Below are positions 1 to 4,944 of a stretch of 14,243 nt of DNA, piece after piece (the first letter of the stretch is position 1; every line of letters begins with the position of its first letter). Source of the stretch: JBNLBT01 sp050303435 (GTDB lineage Bacteria; Pseudomonadota; Gammaproteobacteria; Xanthomonadales; Marinicellaceae); assembly GCA_050303435.1 (NCBI GenBank), contig JBNLBT010000085.1:1-14243 (forward strand), given 5' to 3'. The notes below the pieces were generated by a model. The model was not told the origin of the DNA and did no database searches. It saw only the letters and a program-made list of their open reading frames with translations. Position numbers and translations under genes: made by a program.

Positions 1-25
1 GCCGATCGTCCGCAAGGAGCAAGCA

Positions 26-379
26 ATGGCCGAAGCGCCGCGCAACTATCCCGATCTGCACGAGCATCTCGCCGCCCTTGAGGAGCGTGGCCTGTTGCGG
101 CGGATCGACCGCCGCATCGACAAGGACGCCGAGACGGCCTACACGGTGAAAGGCGTGTACGAGGCCATTGAACCGCATGACCGACTGGTCTTCAGCTGGG
201 CCTGGCAACGCCCGGAGGCCTACGATTCGCGCGTGGTTGTGGAGTTCTTCGAGCGCGATGGCGGTACCTTGCTGGTGCTGCGCCATCAGCGGCTCAATGC
301 GGACGATGCGGCCGATCACCGTGACGGCTGGGGCATGTGCCTGGGGCAGTTGCACGCTTTGTTGCAAAGAGGCCATTGA
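26..379 (+). CDS. Chimeric ORF: UbiD-like N-terminus joined to an AHSA1/SRPBCC C-terminal half
   Basis: The ORF encodes 117 aa with a good ribosome binding site (AAGGAG, bases 14-19). Residues about 5-36 (NYPDLHEHLAALEERGLLRR.., then IDKDAE) read like the extreme N-terminus of UbiD-family decarboxylases, which normally continue for more than 400 residues. From about residue 38 (YTVKGVYEAIEP, then DRLVFSWAW) to 115 the sequence is the C-terminal half of an AHSA1-type SRPBCC (START-like ligand-binding) protein, which normally has another 60-70 residues before it. Neither half is complete: the decarboxylase lacks its prenyl-FMN and catalytic domain, and the SRPBCC half lacks the first strands of its fold. 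The reading frame is open across the junction, near bases 131-139. The likely origin is a deletion joining two genes, or an assembly artefact. A working product is doubtful. Family calls are from memory of the families. Confidence 0.6.
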   Translation: MAEAPRNYPDLHEHLAALEERGLLRRIDRRIDKDAETAYTVKGVYEAIEPHDRLVFSWAWQRPEAYDSRVVVEFFERDGGTLLVLRHQRLNADDAADHRDGWGMCLGQLHALLQRGH

Positions 380-394
380 ATGTGCACCGGCGCG

Positions 395-422
395 TTTGAT
401 TGTCACATGGCCTGTGTATAAT
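395..422 (+). promoter_or_regulatory. Sigma-70 promoter of the VOC gene
   Basis: A perfect TATAAT lies at 417-422, with a weak -35 (TTTGAT, 395-400) at 16-bp spacing. Transcription would start near base 429. That lies downstream of the ATG at 400, so the VOC protein should begin at the ATG at 454. Confidence 0.5.
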
Positions 423-453
423 GGGCCTATCAATCCAATCCGAGGCTCCGCCC

Positions 454-927
454 ATGACAGTCAAAGCACAACCCGAAGGCTACCTCGCCGTGACCGCCTA
501 CCTGGTGGTCAACAACGCCGCCGAGGCCATCGATTACTACAAGCGCGCCTTCGACGCGGTGGAATTGTTTCGCCTGGAAGCGCCGGGTGGCGGCGTCGGT
601 CACGCCGAAATTCGCATCGGCGATGCGCCGGTGATGTTGGCCGATGCGCATCCCGACATGGGCTTTAATGACCCCGGCGCCTACGGCGACACGCCGGTGA
701 GTCTGATGCTGTACGTCGAGGACGTCGACGCGGTGTTTGCCCGCGCGGTGGAACACGGCGCAGAAATCCTGCGCCCGGTGGTGGATCAGTTCTACGGCGA
801 TCGCACCGGCACCCTCAAAGACCCGTTCGGCCACGTCTGGACGGTGGGCACGCACACGGAGGATTTGACCCCCGAAGAATTGCAACAGCGCGCGGCTGAA
901 ATGTACGCGGAGATGGGCGCGGACTGA
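454..927 (+). CDS. VOC-superfamily (glyoxalase/PhnB-like) protein
   Basis: This 157-aa protein belongs to the vicinal oxygen chelate superfamily, PhnB-like branch. The sequence shows paired beta-alpha-beta-beta-beta units: residues about 11-65 (YLVVNNAAEAIDYYKRAFDA, then GHAEIRIGDAPVML) and about 82-135, ending in the hallmark GDRTGTLKDPFGHVWTVGTH. The C-terminus EDLTPEELQQRAAEM is also typical of the PhnB-like group. Members are small cytoplasmic proteins with diverse substrates, many uncharacterised, so no substrate is claimed. An upstream in-frame ATG at 400 exists, but the promoter -10 at 417-422 and the start of family similarity favour the ATG at 454. Its ribosome binding site is weak (CGAGG, 441-445). 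The gene ends 2 bp before the convergent acetyltransferase with no visible terminator between them, so the two transcripts probably overlap at their 3' ends. Confidence 0.85.
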   Translation: MTVKAQPEGYLAVTAYLVVNNAAEAIDYYKRAFDAVELFRLEAPGGGVGHAEIRIGDAPVMLADAHPDMGFNDPGAYGDTPVSLMLYVEDVDAVFARAVEHGAEILRPVVDQFYGDRTGTLKDPFGHVWTVGTHTEDLTPEELQQRAAEMYAEMGAD

Positions 928-929
928 GT

Positions 930-1394
930 TCAGTCGCGCGCCGGCGGCTCGAGTTTTTTCAGAAAACACACGACCCGGTCCACTTCTTCGAAGCCAATTG
1001 CGCGGTGCGCCTGGTGGCTGGTGCGGTTGTCGATTTCGGCGTCGCTGGCCAGTTCGGTCAATCCCTGGGATCGCGCCCAATCTTCAGCCGCGCGCATCAG
1101 CGCCGTGCCGAGACCTGCACGCCGCTGGTCGGGATCAACGTACCAGCCCTCGACGTAGGCCACGTGGGGCGCCACGCTGCCCTCGGCGTAATTGCGCAGA
1201 TTCAGTTCAATGAAGCCGCACAGACCCGCGCCATCCCGTTCGGCCACTCGCACGGCCTGCACGTCGCGGCATTCACCGGCAAAAAACAAGCGGCATTCCT
1301 GCGCGTGGTCCGAATCCGAATCGGGCCACAGCACGCAGCGCATGCGCTGCCATTCATCAAGGTCTTCTTTGCGGATCGGTCGGATGGTGTGCAT
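930..1394 (-). CDS. GNAT acetyltransferase, AAC(6')-I-like
   Basis: The protein has 154 aa and a GNAT fold. The N-terminus (IRPIRKEDLDEWQRMRCVLW, then PDSDSDH) matches the start of aminoglycoside 6'-N-acetyltransferases, which share an EW..LR..LWP pattern. The acetyl-CoA loop is DQRRAGLGTALM, residues 89-100. The C-terminus ELASDAEIDNRTSHQAHRAI, continuing GFEEVDRVVCFLKK, closely follows the AAC(6')-I pattern (ASD....N..S...H...GFEE..RV). Length equals that of the family. A strong ribosome binding site (GAGGAG on the minus strand, plus bases 1402-1407) precedes the ATG by 7 nt. The known reaction of the family is acetyl transfer from acetyl-CoA to the 6' amine of aminoglycosides. Chromosomal relatives can be silent or act on other amines, so resistance is an inference only. 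No mobile element flanks it. Confidence 0.85.
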   Translation of the reverse strand: MHTIRPIRKEDLDEWQRMRCVLWPDSDSDHAQECRLFFAGECRDVQAVRVAERDGAGLCGFIELNLRNYAEGSVAPHVAYVEGWYVDPDQRRAGLGTALMRAAEDWARSQGLTELASDAEIDNRTSHQAHRAIGFEEVDRVVCFLKKLEPPARD

Positions 1395-1655
1395 GGATGT
1401 TCTCCTCTCAATTTAGGCAATGGCACCGTGATTGGGCCCACCTGTGGTGACATTCGCCGCTTGGCAGGTTTCAGTGTACGGGCGGGTGTCACACTTATAG
1501 ACAATCAATGACAGATAGGTTTCTTTGCAAGGCAAAAAAAAAACAACAAAGGTGTGATCTCTGGCGTGGCCACGCGTTCAGAGGCGGCGTCATTGAACGT
1601 TGAGTCCTTCGTGCGCAGGAATCAATCCCAAAGACGAAGGAACATGGCTGCACTG
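1395..1655. other. Intergenic region between divergent genes, no convincing gene
   Basis: It separates the minus-strand acetyltransferase from the plus-strand hydrolase operon. It contains a run of ten A at 1534-1543 and a perfect 12-bp palindrome GCGTGGCCACGC at 1564-1575, flanked by CTCTG and CAGAG arms (about 1559-1583). The palindrome could be an operator or an RNA hairpin. No ORF with family similarity was seen. Confidence 0.5.
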
Positions 1656-1664
1656 ACCGTTCAT
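1596..1664 (+). promoter_or_regulatory. Two LytTR-box-like sequences upstream of the hydrolase/LytSR operon
   Basis: AACGTTGAG (1596-1604) and ACCGTTCAT (1656-1664) both fit the published LytTR half-site pattern [TA][AC][CA]GTTN[AG][TG]. The second overlaps the -35 of the operon promoter. LytTR sites normally occur as pairs about 12 bp apart. These are 51 bp apart, so they would need looping or act separately. The pattern is short and chance matches are possible; the position just upstream of the operon that encodes a LytTR regulator is the supporting argument. Confidence 0.35.
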
Positions 1665-1689
1665 GCACCTGCACAACCGCTGGTACAAT
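1660..1689 (+). promoter_or_regulatory. Promoter of the hydrolase/histidine kinase/regulator operon
   Basis: The extended -10 TGGTACAAT (1681-1689, -10 hexamer TACAAT 1684-1689) lies 18 bp after a weak -35 TTCATG (1660-1665). The predicted start is near 1697, giving a leader of about 57 nt. A poor -35 overlapped by a LytTR-like box fits an activated promoter. Confidence 0.5.
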
Positions 1690-1706
1690 AACACACCACG
1701 GGAAGC

Positions 1707-1729
1707 GCCGCCGGTGCGACACTGGCGGC
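1707..1729 (+). promoter_or_regulatory. Hairpin in the 5' leader of the hydrolase operon
   Basis: GCCGCCGGTG (1707-1716) pairs with CACTGGCGGC (1720-1729): ten pairs with one G-U, and a CGA triloop. It sits between the predicted transcription start and the ribosome binding site (GAGGTGA, 1741-1747) and has no T-run after it. It is more likely an mRNA-stabilising or regulatory hairpin than a terminator. Confidence 0.45.
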
Positions 1730-1753
1730 ACATTGAAACCGAGGTGATTGAAC

Positions 1754-2632
1754 ATGAACATTTTGAACAGACAACGGGTGCGGGTGATGTGGCTGGCGGT
1801 GCTTTTGGCCGTGGGTGCTGTGCAGGCGCGCGATTTTGAAGTGCAGGTGCACGGCGAAGGTCAGCCGATGCTGCTGATTCCAGGATTGAGCAACCACGCC
1901 GCGGTGTGGGACGAAACCGTGGCTCGCTATCAAGACCGTTACCGCACGCACGCGGTGACCTTGCCGGGATTTGCCGGTGTGGCGCCGATGTCATACGAAG
2001 GCGATTACCTGGACGCGGTGACCGCGCAGTTGCTGGCCTACATCGATGCGCAGAAACTGCACAAGCCGGTCATCGTCGGGCATTCGCTGGGTGGCTACGT
2101 GGCCATGAAACTGGCCATTGCCCGGCCCAAAGCCTTCGACCGGCTGGTGATTGTCGACTCGCTGCCGTTCATGGCCGCCATGCAGGTGCCGACGGCCACC
2201 GAAGAAAGCATCAAACCGATGGCCGAAATGATGCGCAAAAACATGAACTCTAATGATGAGACCGCGCGTGCGGCAAGCCTGGACATGCTGTTGCCGAGCA
2301 TGATCACCGATCCTGAGCGGATCGCGCTGGCCAAACGCTGGGGCATGGATTCCGATCCGCACACGGTGGCGCAGGCCATGTATGAGTTGATGACGCGCGA
2401 TCTGCGCGACGAATTGCAGCAGGTCAAAATCCCGGTGCTGGTCATGGGCGCGTGGATCGCCTATCAGGGCTTTGGCATGACCCGCCAGCGGCTGCTGGAC
2501 AGCTACGGCGCGCAATACGAGGCCTTGGATGACCTGACACTGAAGGCCACCGACAGCGGGCGTCACTTCATCATGTGGGACGACCCTGAATTTTTCTTCA
2601 CCGAAATCGACGCCTTCCTCGCGCGGCCGTGA
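1754..2632 (+). CDS. Exported alpha/beta hydrolase
   Basis: The 292-aa protein starts at the ATG at 1754, 6 nt after GAGGTGA; an in-frame TTG at 1748 abuts that site and is unlikely. Residues 1-25 form a signal peptide (Arg-rich n-region, hydrophobic WLAVLLAVGAV, cleavage after VQA), so it should act in the periplasm or outside the cell. The alpha/beta-hydrolase fold is shown by the oxyanion-loop region LLIPGLSNHAAVWDE (residues 40-54), the nucleophile elbow GHSLGG with Ser111, and the probable catalytic His271 in SGRHFIMWDDPEFF. The catalytic acid could not be assigned with confidence. The substrate is unknown; esterases, lactonases and peptidases all share this architecture. The stop overlaps the GTG start of the histidine kinase, so translation is probably coupled. 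This suggests that the enzyme's product or substrate relates to the signal sensed by the two-component pair, which is inference. Confidence 0.85.
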   Translation: MNILNRQRVRVMWLAVLLAVGAVQARDFEVQVHGEGQPMLLIPGLSNHAAVWDETVARYQDRYRTHAVTLPGFAGVAPMSYEGDYLDAVTAQLLAYIDAQKLHKPVIVGHSLGGYVAMKLAIARPKAFDRLVIVDSLPFMAAMQVPTATEESIKPMAEMMRKNMNSNDETARAASLDMLLPSMITDPERIALAKRWGMDSDPHTVAQAMYELMTRDLRDELQQVKIPVLVMGAWIAYQGFGMTRQRLLDSYGAQYEALDDLTLKATDSGRHFIMWDDPEFFFTEIDAFLARP

Positions 2633-3699
2633 ATTCCACCGCGCGCAACCACCGCAATTTCTGGCTGCTGAACGCCGCCGGGTGGGCCGTGTACCTGAGC
2701 ATCAGCGGGGTGTTTTTCGCCGCCATGAGCGGACAGATGAACCGCAACACCGCGCTGATCCAGGCACTGGCCTTTGCCTTGCTGGTGCCGGTCACCGGCG
2801 CCCTTCGGGCCCTGATCAAGGCGCGCGGCTGGGTCAACACCCTGGGTCGCCCCGGCGTCATTCTGGGTTTGTTGGGTTTGACGCTGCTGCTCTCGCTGGC
2901 GGTGCAATTCAGCGTGTCGCTGTTCATGATGTATGGCCTGGGGATGATGAACTGGTCGACGTATTCGGTGCCGGTGCTGGCGATGACCGTGGCGCAGACC
3001 TGGTTCATGCTGGTGGCCTGGCTGCTGTTGTATTTTGCCATCATCCACCGGCGCAACGCGCACCGCCAGGCGCTGGAGAAATGGCAGGCCGAAAGCGCTT
3101 TAAAAGCCGCCGAGTTGCACGCCCTGAAAGCGCAGCTGGACCCGCATTTCATCTTCAACTGCCTGAACAATCTGCGCGCGCTGGTGACCGAAGACGTGGA
3201 CCGCACGCGGCAGATGATCACGCATCTGTCGGAAATTCTCAAGTACACCCTGCACCACAACCGTCGGGAAAAAGTCACCCTGGGTGAGGAAATGGATCAC
3301 GTGGCCAACTACCTGGCCCTGCAGTCGCTGCACCTGGAGGCGCGCTTGCAGACTGCTGTGCAGGTGCCGCAGGCTTTGCGCAGCGCGCAGGTGCCGCCGC
3401 TGAGCGTGCAGTTGCTGGTGGAAAACGCCATCAAGCACGGCATCATGCATCGACCCGGCGGCGGTGAGGTGTCGATTGCGGCCAGCGCCGCACACGGTCA
3501 ACTGAGCGTGCAGGTGCGCAACCCCGGGGATTTGCAAAAGCACACCGCCGGCCATGGCATCGGTCTGAACAACCTGCGGGAACGGCTGGCGCTGCTGTGG
3601 CCGCACAACGCCGCATTGCATTTGCGTGAAGAGCGCGGCGCGGTGGTGGCAGATTTGCGGTTGCCACTGGAGACTGAAGGAGAACCCCGGCATGAATGA
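2629..3699 (+). CDS. LytS-type sensor histidine kinase
   Basis: The 356-aa protein starts at GTG 2629 (overlap GTGA with the hydrolase stop); no separate ribosome binding site is evident, consistent with coupled translation. Four hydrophobic segments are visible at about residues 12-34, 42-60, 77-103 and 112-139, giving a membrane sensor with almost no periplasmic domain. The cytoplasmic part is the His_kinase (PF06580) and HATPase_c pair: phospho-acceptor His173 in LKAQLDPHFIFNCLNNLR, N-box Asn266 in VQLLVENAIKHG, a degenerate NPG in place of the usual D/N-x-G box (298-300), and G-box GHGIGLNNLRERL (308-320). A short coiled segment (about 143-168) links membrane and catalytic parts. It should autophosphorylate on His173 and pass the phosphate to the LytTR regulator, whose ATG lies inside its last codons (8-bp overlap). 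The signal is not deducible. Confidence 0.93.
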   Translation: MNSTARNHRNFWLLNAAGWAVYLSISGVFFAAMSGQMNRNTALIQALAFALLVPVTGALRALIKARGWVNTLGRPGVILGLLGLTLLLSLAVQFSVSLFMMYGLGMMNWSTYSVPVLAMTVAQTWFMLVAWLLLYFAIIHRRNAHRQALEKWQAESALKAAELHALKAQLDPHFIFNCLNNLRALVTEDVDRTRQMITHLSEILKYTLHHNRREKVTLGEEMDHVANYLALQSLHLEARLQTAVQVPQALRSAQVPPLSVQLLVENAIKHGIMHRPGGGEVSIAASAAHGQLSVQVRNPGDLQKHTAGHGIGLNNLRERLALLWPHNAALHLREERGAVVADLRLPLETEGEPRHE

Positions 3700-4411
3700 A
3701 CACCCGATCACCGCCCTGGTGGTGGACGACGCGCGGCTGGCGCGCAAAGAACTTTTGCATCTGCTCAAGGCGCAGCCGGAAATCCATGCGCTGGGTGAGG
3801 CCGAATCGGCCGCGCAGGCGCGCGAATTGATCGCCGAACACGCGCCCGATGTGTTGTTTCTCGACATTCAAATGCCGGGAGAGGATGGCTTTGAACTGCT
3901 TGAGTCGCTGGATCACGCGCCGCAGGTGATTTTCACCACCGCCTACGATCAATACGCCATTCGCGCGTTTGAGCACAACGCCCTGGATTACCTGCAGAAA
4001 CCGGTCGATCCGGCGGCGCTGGCGCGGGCCATTAAACGCTTGGCCACGCGCGTGAAACCCGCAGAAGCATCGCGCAACGCGGCCCACCCGCGCCGCGTGT
4101 TTGTCAAGGACGGTGAGGCCTGCTGGTTTGTGCCGGTGGAACGCATCCGCCTGCTGGAAGTGGACGGGCATTACACCACGCTGCATTTCGATGACGCCGC
4201 GCCGATGATCGCCAAGACACTGAATCAACTGGAAAGCCGCCTGGACCCGGCGCTGTTTTTCCGCGCCAACCGCAATCAAATGATCAACCTTCAGCACATC
4301 GAAGACGTGCAGCCATGGGTGCAGGGCGTGCGCGTGCGGCTGAGCGACGGTCGCTGGGTGGAACTGTCACGGCGCCAGAGCCAGGCTTTCCGGGCGCGCA
4401 TGAGCCTGTGA
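3692..4411 (+). CDS. LytTR-family response regulator
   Basis: The 239-aa protein starts at the ATG at 3692, 8 nt after GAAGGAGA (3676-3683). Residues 6-120 are a CheY-like receiver: acidic pocket Asp12/Asp13, phospho-acceptor Asp58 in DVLFLDIQMPG, Thr82/Thr83, and conserved Lys103 in LQKPVDP. Residues about 130-238 are a LytTR DNA-binding domain (RRVFVKDGEACWFVPVERIR, then LLEVDGHYTTLH; FFRANRNQMINLQHIEDVQP; SRRQSQAFRARM). It is the transcription-factor partner of the LytS-type kinase encoded just upstream, and the third gene of the operon. Likely targets include its own promoter, since two LytTR-like boxes lie at 1596-1664. No clear terminator follows; the downstream A-tracts belong to the next promoter. 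Confidence 0.95.
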   Translation: MNEHPITALVVDDARLARKELLHLLKAQPEIHALGEAESAAQARELIAEHAPDVLFLDIQMPGEDGFELLESLDHAPQVIFTTAYDQYAIRAFEHNALDYLQKPVDPAALARAIKRLATRVKPAEASRNAAHPRRVFVKDGEACWFVPVERIRLLEVDGHYTTLHFDDAAPMIAKTLNQLESRLDPALFFRANRNQMINLQHIEDVQPWVQGVRVRLSDGRWVELSRRQSQAFRARMSL

Positions 4412-4420
4412 ACGGGCATT

Positions 4421-4472
4421 TGTTAAAAAAACGTTAAAATTTGCTTGACATGCTTCGAGCGGCGGTTAAAAT
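4421..4472 (+). promoter_or_regulatory. Strong sigma-70 promoter with UP-like element
   Basis: A consensus TTGACA (4445-4450) is followed at 16 bp by TAAAAT (4467-4472). The bases directly upstream (4419-4444) are A-tract rich, with GTTAAAA at 4422 and again at 4433, as in UP elements of stable-RNA promoters. The discriminator after the -10 is GC-rich (GCGTCGC), as in stringently controlled promoters. The predicted start is near 4479. It reads into the leader ORF and terminator and possibly the tRNA-like region. It is the best promoter in the window. Confidence 0.75.
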
Positions 4473-4532
4473 GCGTCGCTTATTTGAAATCACACCGCGC
4501 CACAGGCGGCGGTCAACATCAGGAACAACAAC

Positions 4533-4610
4533 GTGAATAAAGGCAGATACAACAATCAGATGATACAGCGGTCACCGCACGCGGTGCTGCCGTTTCATTG
4601 CATGATTTAA
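4533..4610 (+). CDS. Possible 25-residue leader peptide
   Basis: A GTG at 4533 follows AGGA (4521-4524) at 8 nt and opens a 25-codon frame, (M)NKGRYNNQMI.. to ..LPFHCMI, ending in TAA at 4608-4610. It lies about 55 nt into the transcript from the strong promoter. Its stop codon touches the first base of the hairpin at 4610-4633, an arrangement typical of leader peptides that control downstream RNA folding. It is not enriched in any one amino acid, so a classical amino-acid attenuator is not indicated. No known peptide was recognised. Coding status rests only on position and ribosome binding site. Confidence 0.3.
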   Translation: MNKGRYNNQMIQRSPHAVLPFHCMI

Positions 4611-4647
4611 TGCCTTTCTTCAGCGAAAGGCATGCATGGCCTTTCGC
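4610..4647 (+). promoter_or_regulatory. Two mutually exclusive hairpins (switch-like leader structure)
   Basis: Hairpin A pairs ATGCCTTTC (4610-4618) with GAAAGGCAT (4625-4633), nine pairs, loop TTCAGC. Hairpin B pairs GCGAAAGGC (4623-4631) with GCCTTTCGC (4639-4647), nine pairs, 7-nt loop. The strand 4625-4631 is common to both, so only one can form. A ribosome stalled at the TAA at 4608 would cover hairpin A and favour B. A small hairpin CTGC-TTC-GCAG (4654-4664) follows. Confidence 0.55.
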
Positions 4648-4665
4648 TTCTCTCTGCTTCGCAGG

Positions 4666-4699
4666 AAACCCCGTCAGGCCACGCCGACGGGGTTTTTTT
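4666..4699 (+). terminator. Strong Rho-independent terminator
   Basis: AAACCCCGTC (4666-4675) pairs with GACGGGGTTT (4686-4695), and inside it GGC/GCC can extend the stem. Seven T (4693-4699) follow the G-C stem. It would end a transcript of about 220 nt starting near 4479, unless read-through is regulated. Confidence 0.8.
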
Positions 4700-4719
4700 A
4701 TTTTCCTAAACCCCGTTTT
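4687..4719 (+). terminator. Alternative, overlapping terminator-like hairpin
   Basis: The 3' arm of the first terminator, ACGGGGTTT (4687-4695), is also perfectly complementary to a second copy of AAACCCCGT at 4708-4716, which is followed by TTTT (4716-4719). The loop is 12 nt. The same strand can therefore pair upstream or downstream. This may be a back-up terminator or part of a switch. Confidence 0.35.
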
Positions 4720-4728
4720 AAAGAATTG

Positions 4729-4800
4729 CTGATCCTCATGGCGTCGTCTCTGTACGGCGACCCGGTGCCCCCGACGCTGTCGGTGTGCATGCCGGATCAG
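4729..4800 (+). other. Long-range stem just upstream of the tRNA-like RNAs
   Basis: CTGATCC (4729-4735) and GGATCAG (4794-4800) are perfect 7-bp complements that enclose a hairpin CCGAC-GCT-GTCGG (4771-4783). The right arm ends 4 nt before the first tRNA-like cloverleaf, so the stem may form a processing boundary or a 5' domain of the RNA. No convincing promoter was seen between 4700 and 4800. Confidence 0.35.
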
Positions 4801-4804
4801 ACAA

Positions 4805-4877
4805 TGCTGGATAGCTCAGTTGGTTGGAGCAACCCATTCAGATTGGGTCGGTCGAGGGTTCGATTCCCTCTCCAGCT
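4805..4877 (+). tRNA. tRNA-like cloverleaf 1 (nominal anticodon CAG, short variable loop)
   Basis: A full class I cloverleaf can be drawn: acceptor strand GCTGGA (4806-4811) pairs with TCCAGC (4871-4876), with a T-T mismatch as the outermost pair. TA follows at 8-9. The D arm is GCTC-AGTTGGTTG-GAGC, the anticodon arm ACCCA-TTCAGAT-TGGGT, the variable loop CGGTC, and the T arm GAGGG-TTCGATT-CCCTC. All stems are otherwise perfect. The loop reads anticodon CAG (Leu), but bacterial tRNA-Leu has a long variable arm and this does not. No CCA is encoded, and the 3' bases are shared with the next cloverleaf. It is therefore more likely a tRNA-like RNA than a decoding tRNA. It lies upstream of a slipin gene, a context in which a tRNA-like RNA linked to SPFH proteins has been proposed. 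Confidence 0.6.
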
Positions 4878-4943
4878 CTGAAGCTCAATGGTGGAGCAGG
4901 TGAATTTACTCATCGGGTTGCAGGTTCGATTCCTGTCAGAGCA
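4874..4943 (+). ncRNA. tRNA-like cloverleaf 2, overlapping the first, with a 6-nt anticodon loop
   Basis: Acceptor GCTCTG (4875-4880) pairs with CAGAGC (4937-4942), with an A-A mismatch as the outermost pair, mirroring the T-T in the first copy. The D arm is GCTC-AATGGTG-GAGC (4883-4897), the anticodon arm GGTGA-ATTTAC-TCATC (4899-4914), the variable loop GGGTT, and the T arm GCAGG-TTCGATT-CCTGT (4920-4936). The anticodon loop has six bases instead of seven, so no normal anticodon can be assigned. Bases 4874-4877 also belong to the 3' end of cloverleaf 1, so both mature RNAs cannot come from one transcript as independent 7-bp-acceptor tRNAs. Non-decoding function is likely. Confidence 0.5.
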
Positions 4944-4944
4944 C

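Noticed and set aside
1534..1583. A10 run followed by a palindromic hairpin as a minus-strand terminator
   Set aside because: About 15 nt separate the hairpin from the T-run on the minus strand, and no minus-strand gene lies upstream of it.
1644..1691. Fifteen-codon ORF (MAALTVHAPAQPLVQ) after GAAGGAA
   Set aside because: It lies upstream of and across the promoter of the hydrolase operon and has no other support.
4805..4877. Genuine tRNA-Leu(CAG)
   Set aside because: Bacterial tRNA-Leu needs a long variable arm and this one has five bases; the outermost acceptor pair is mismatched and no CCA is encoded.
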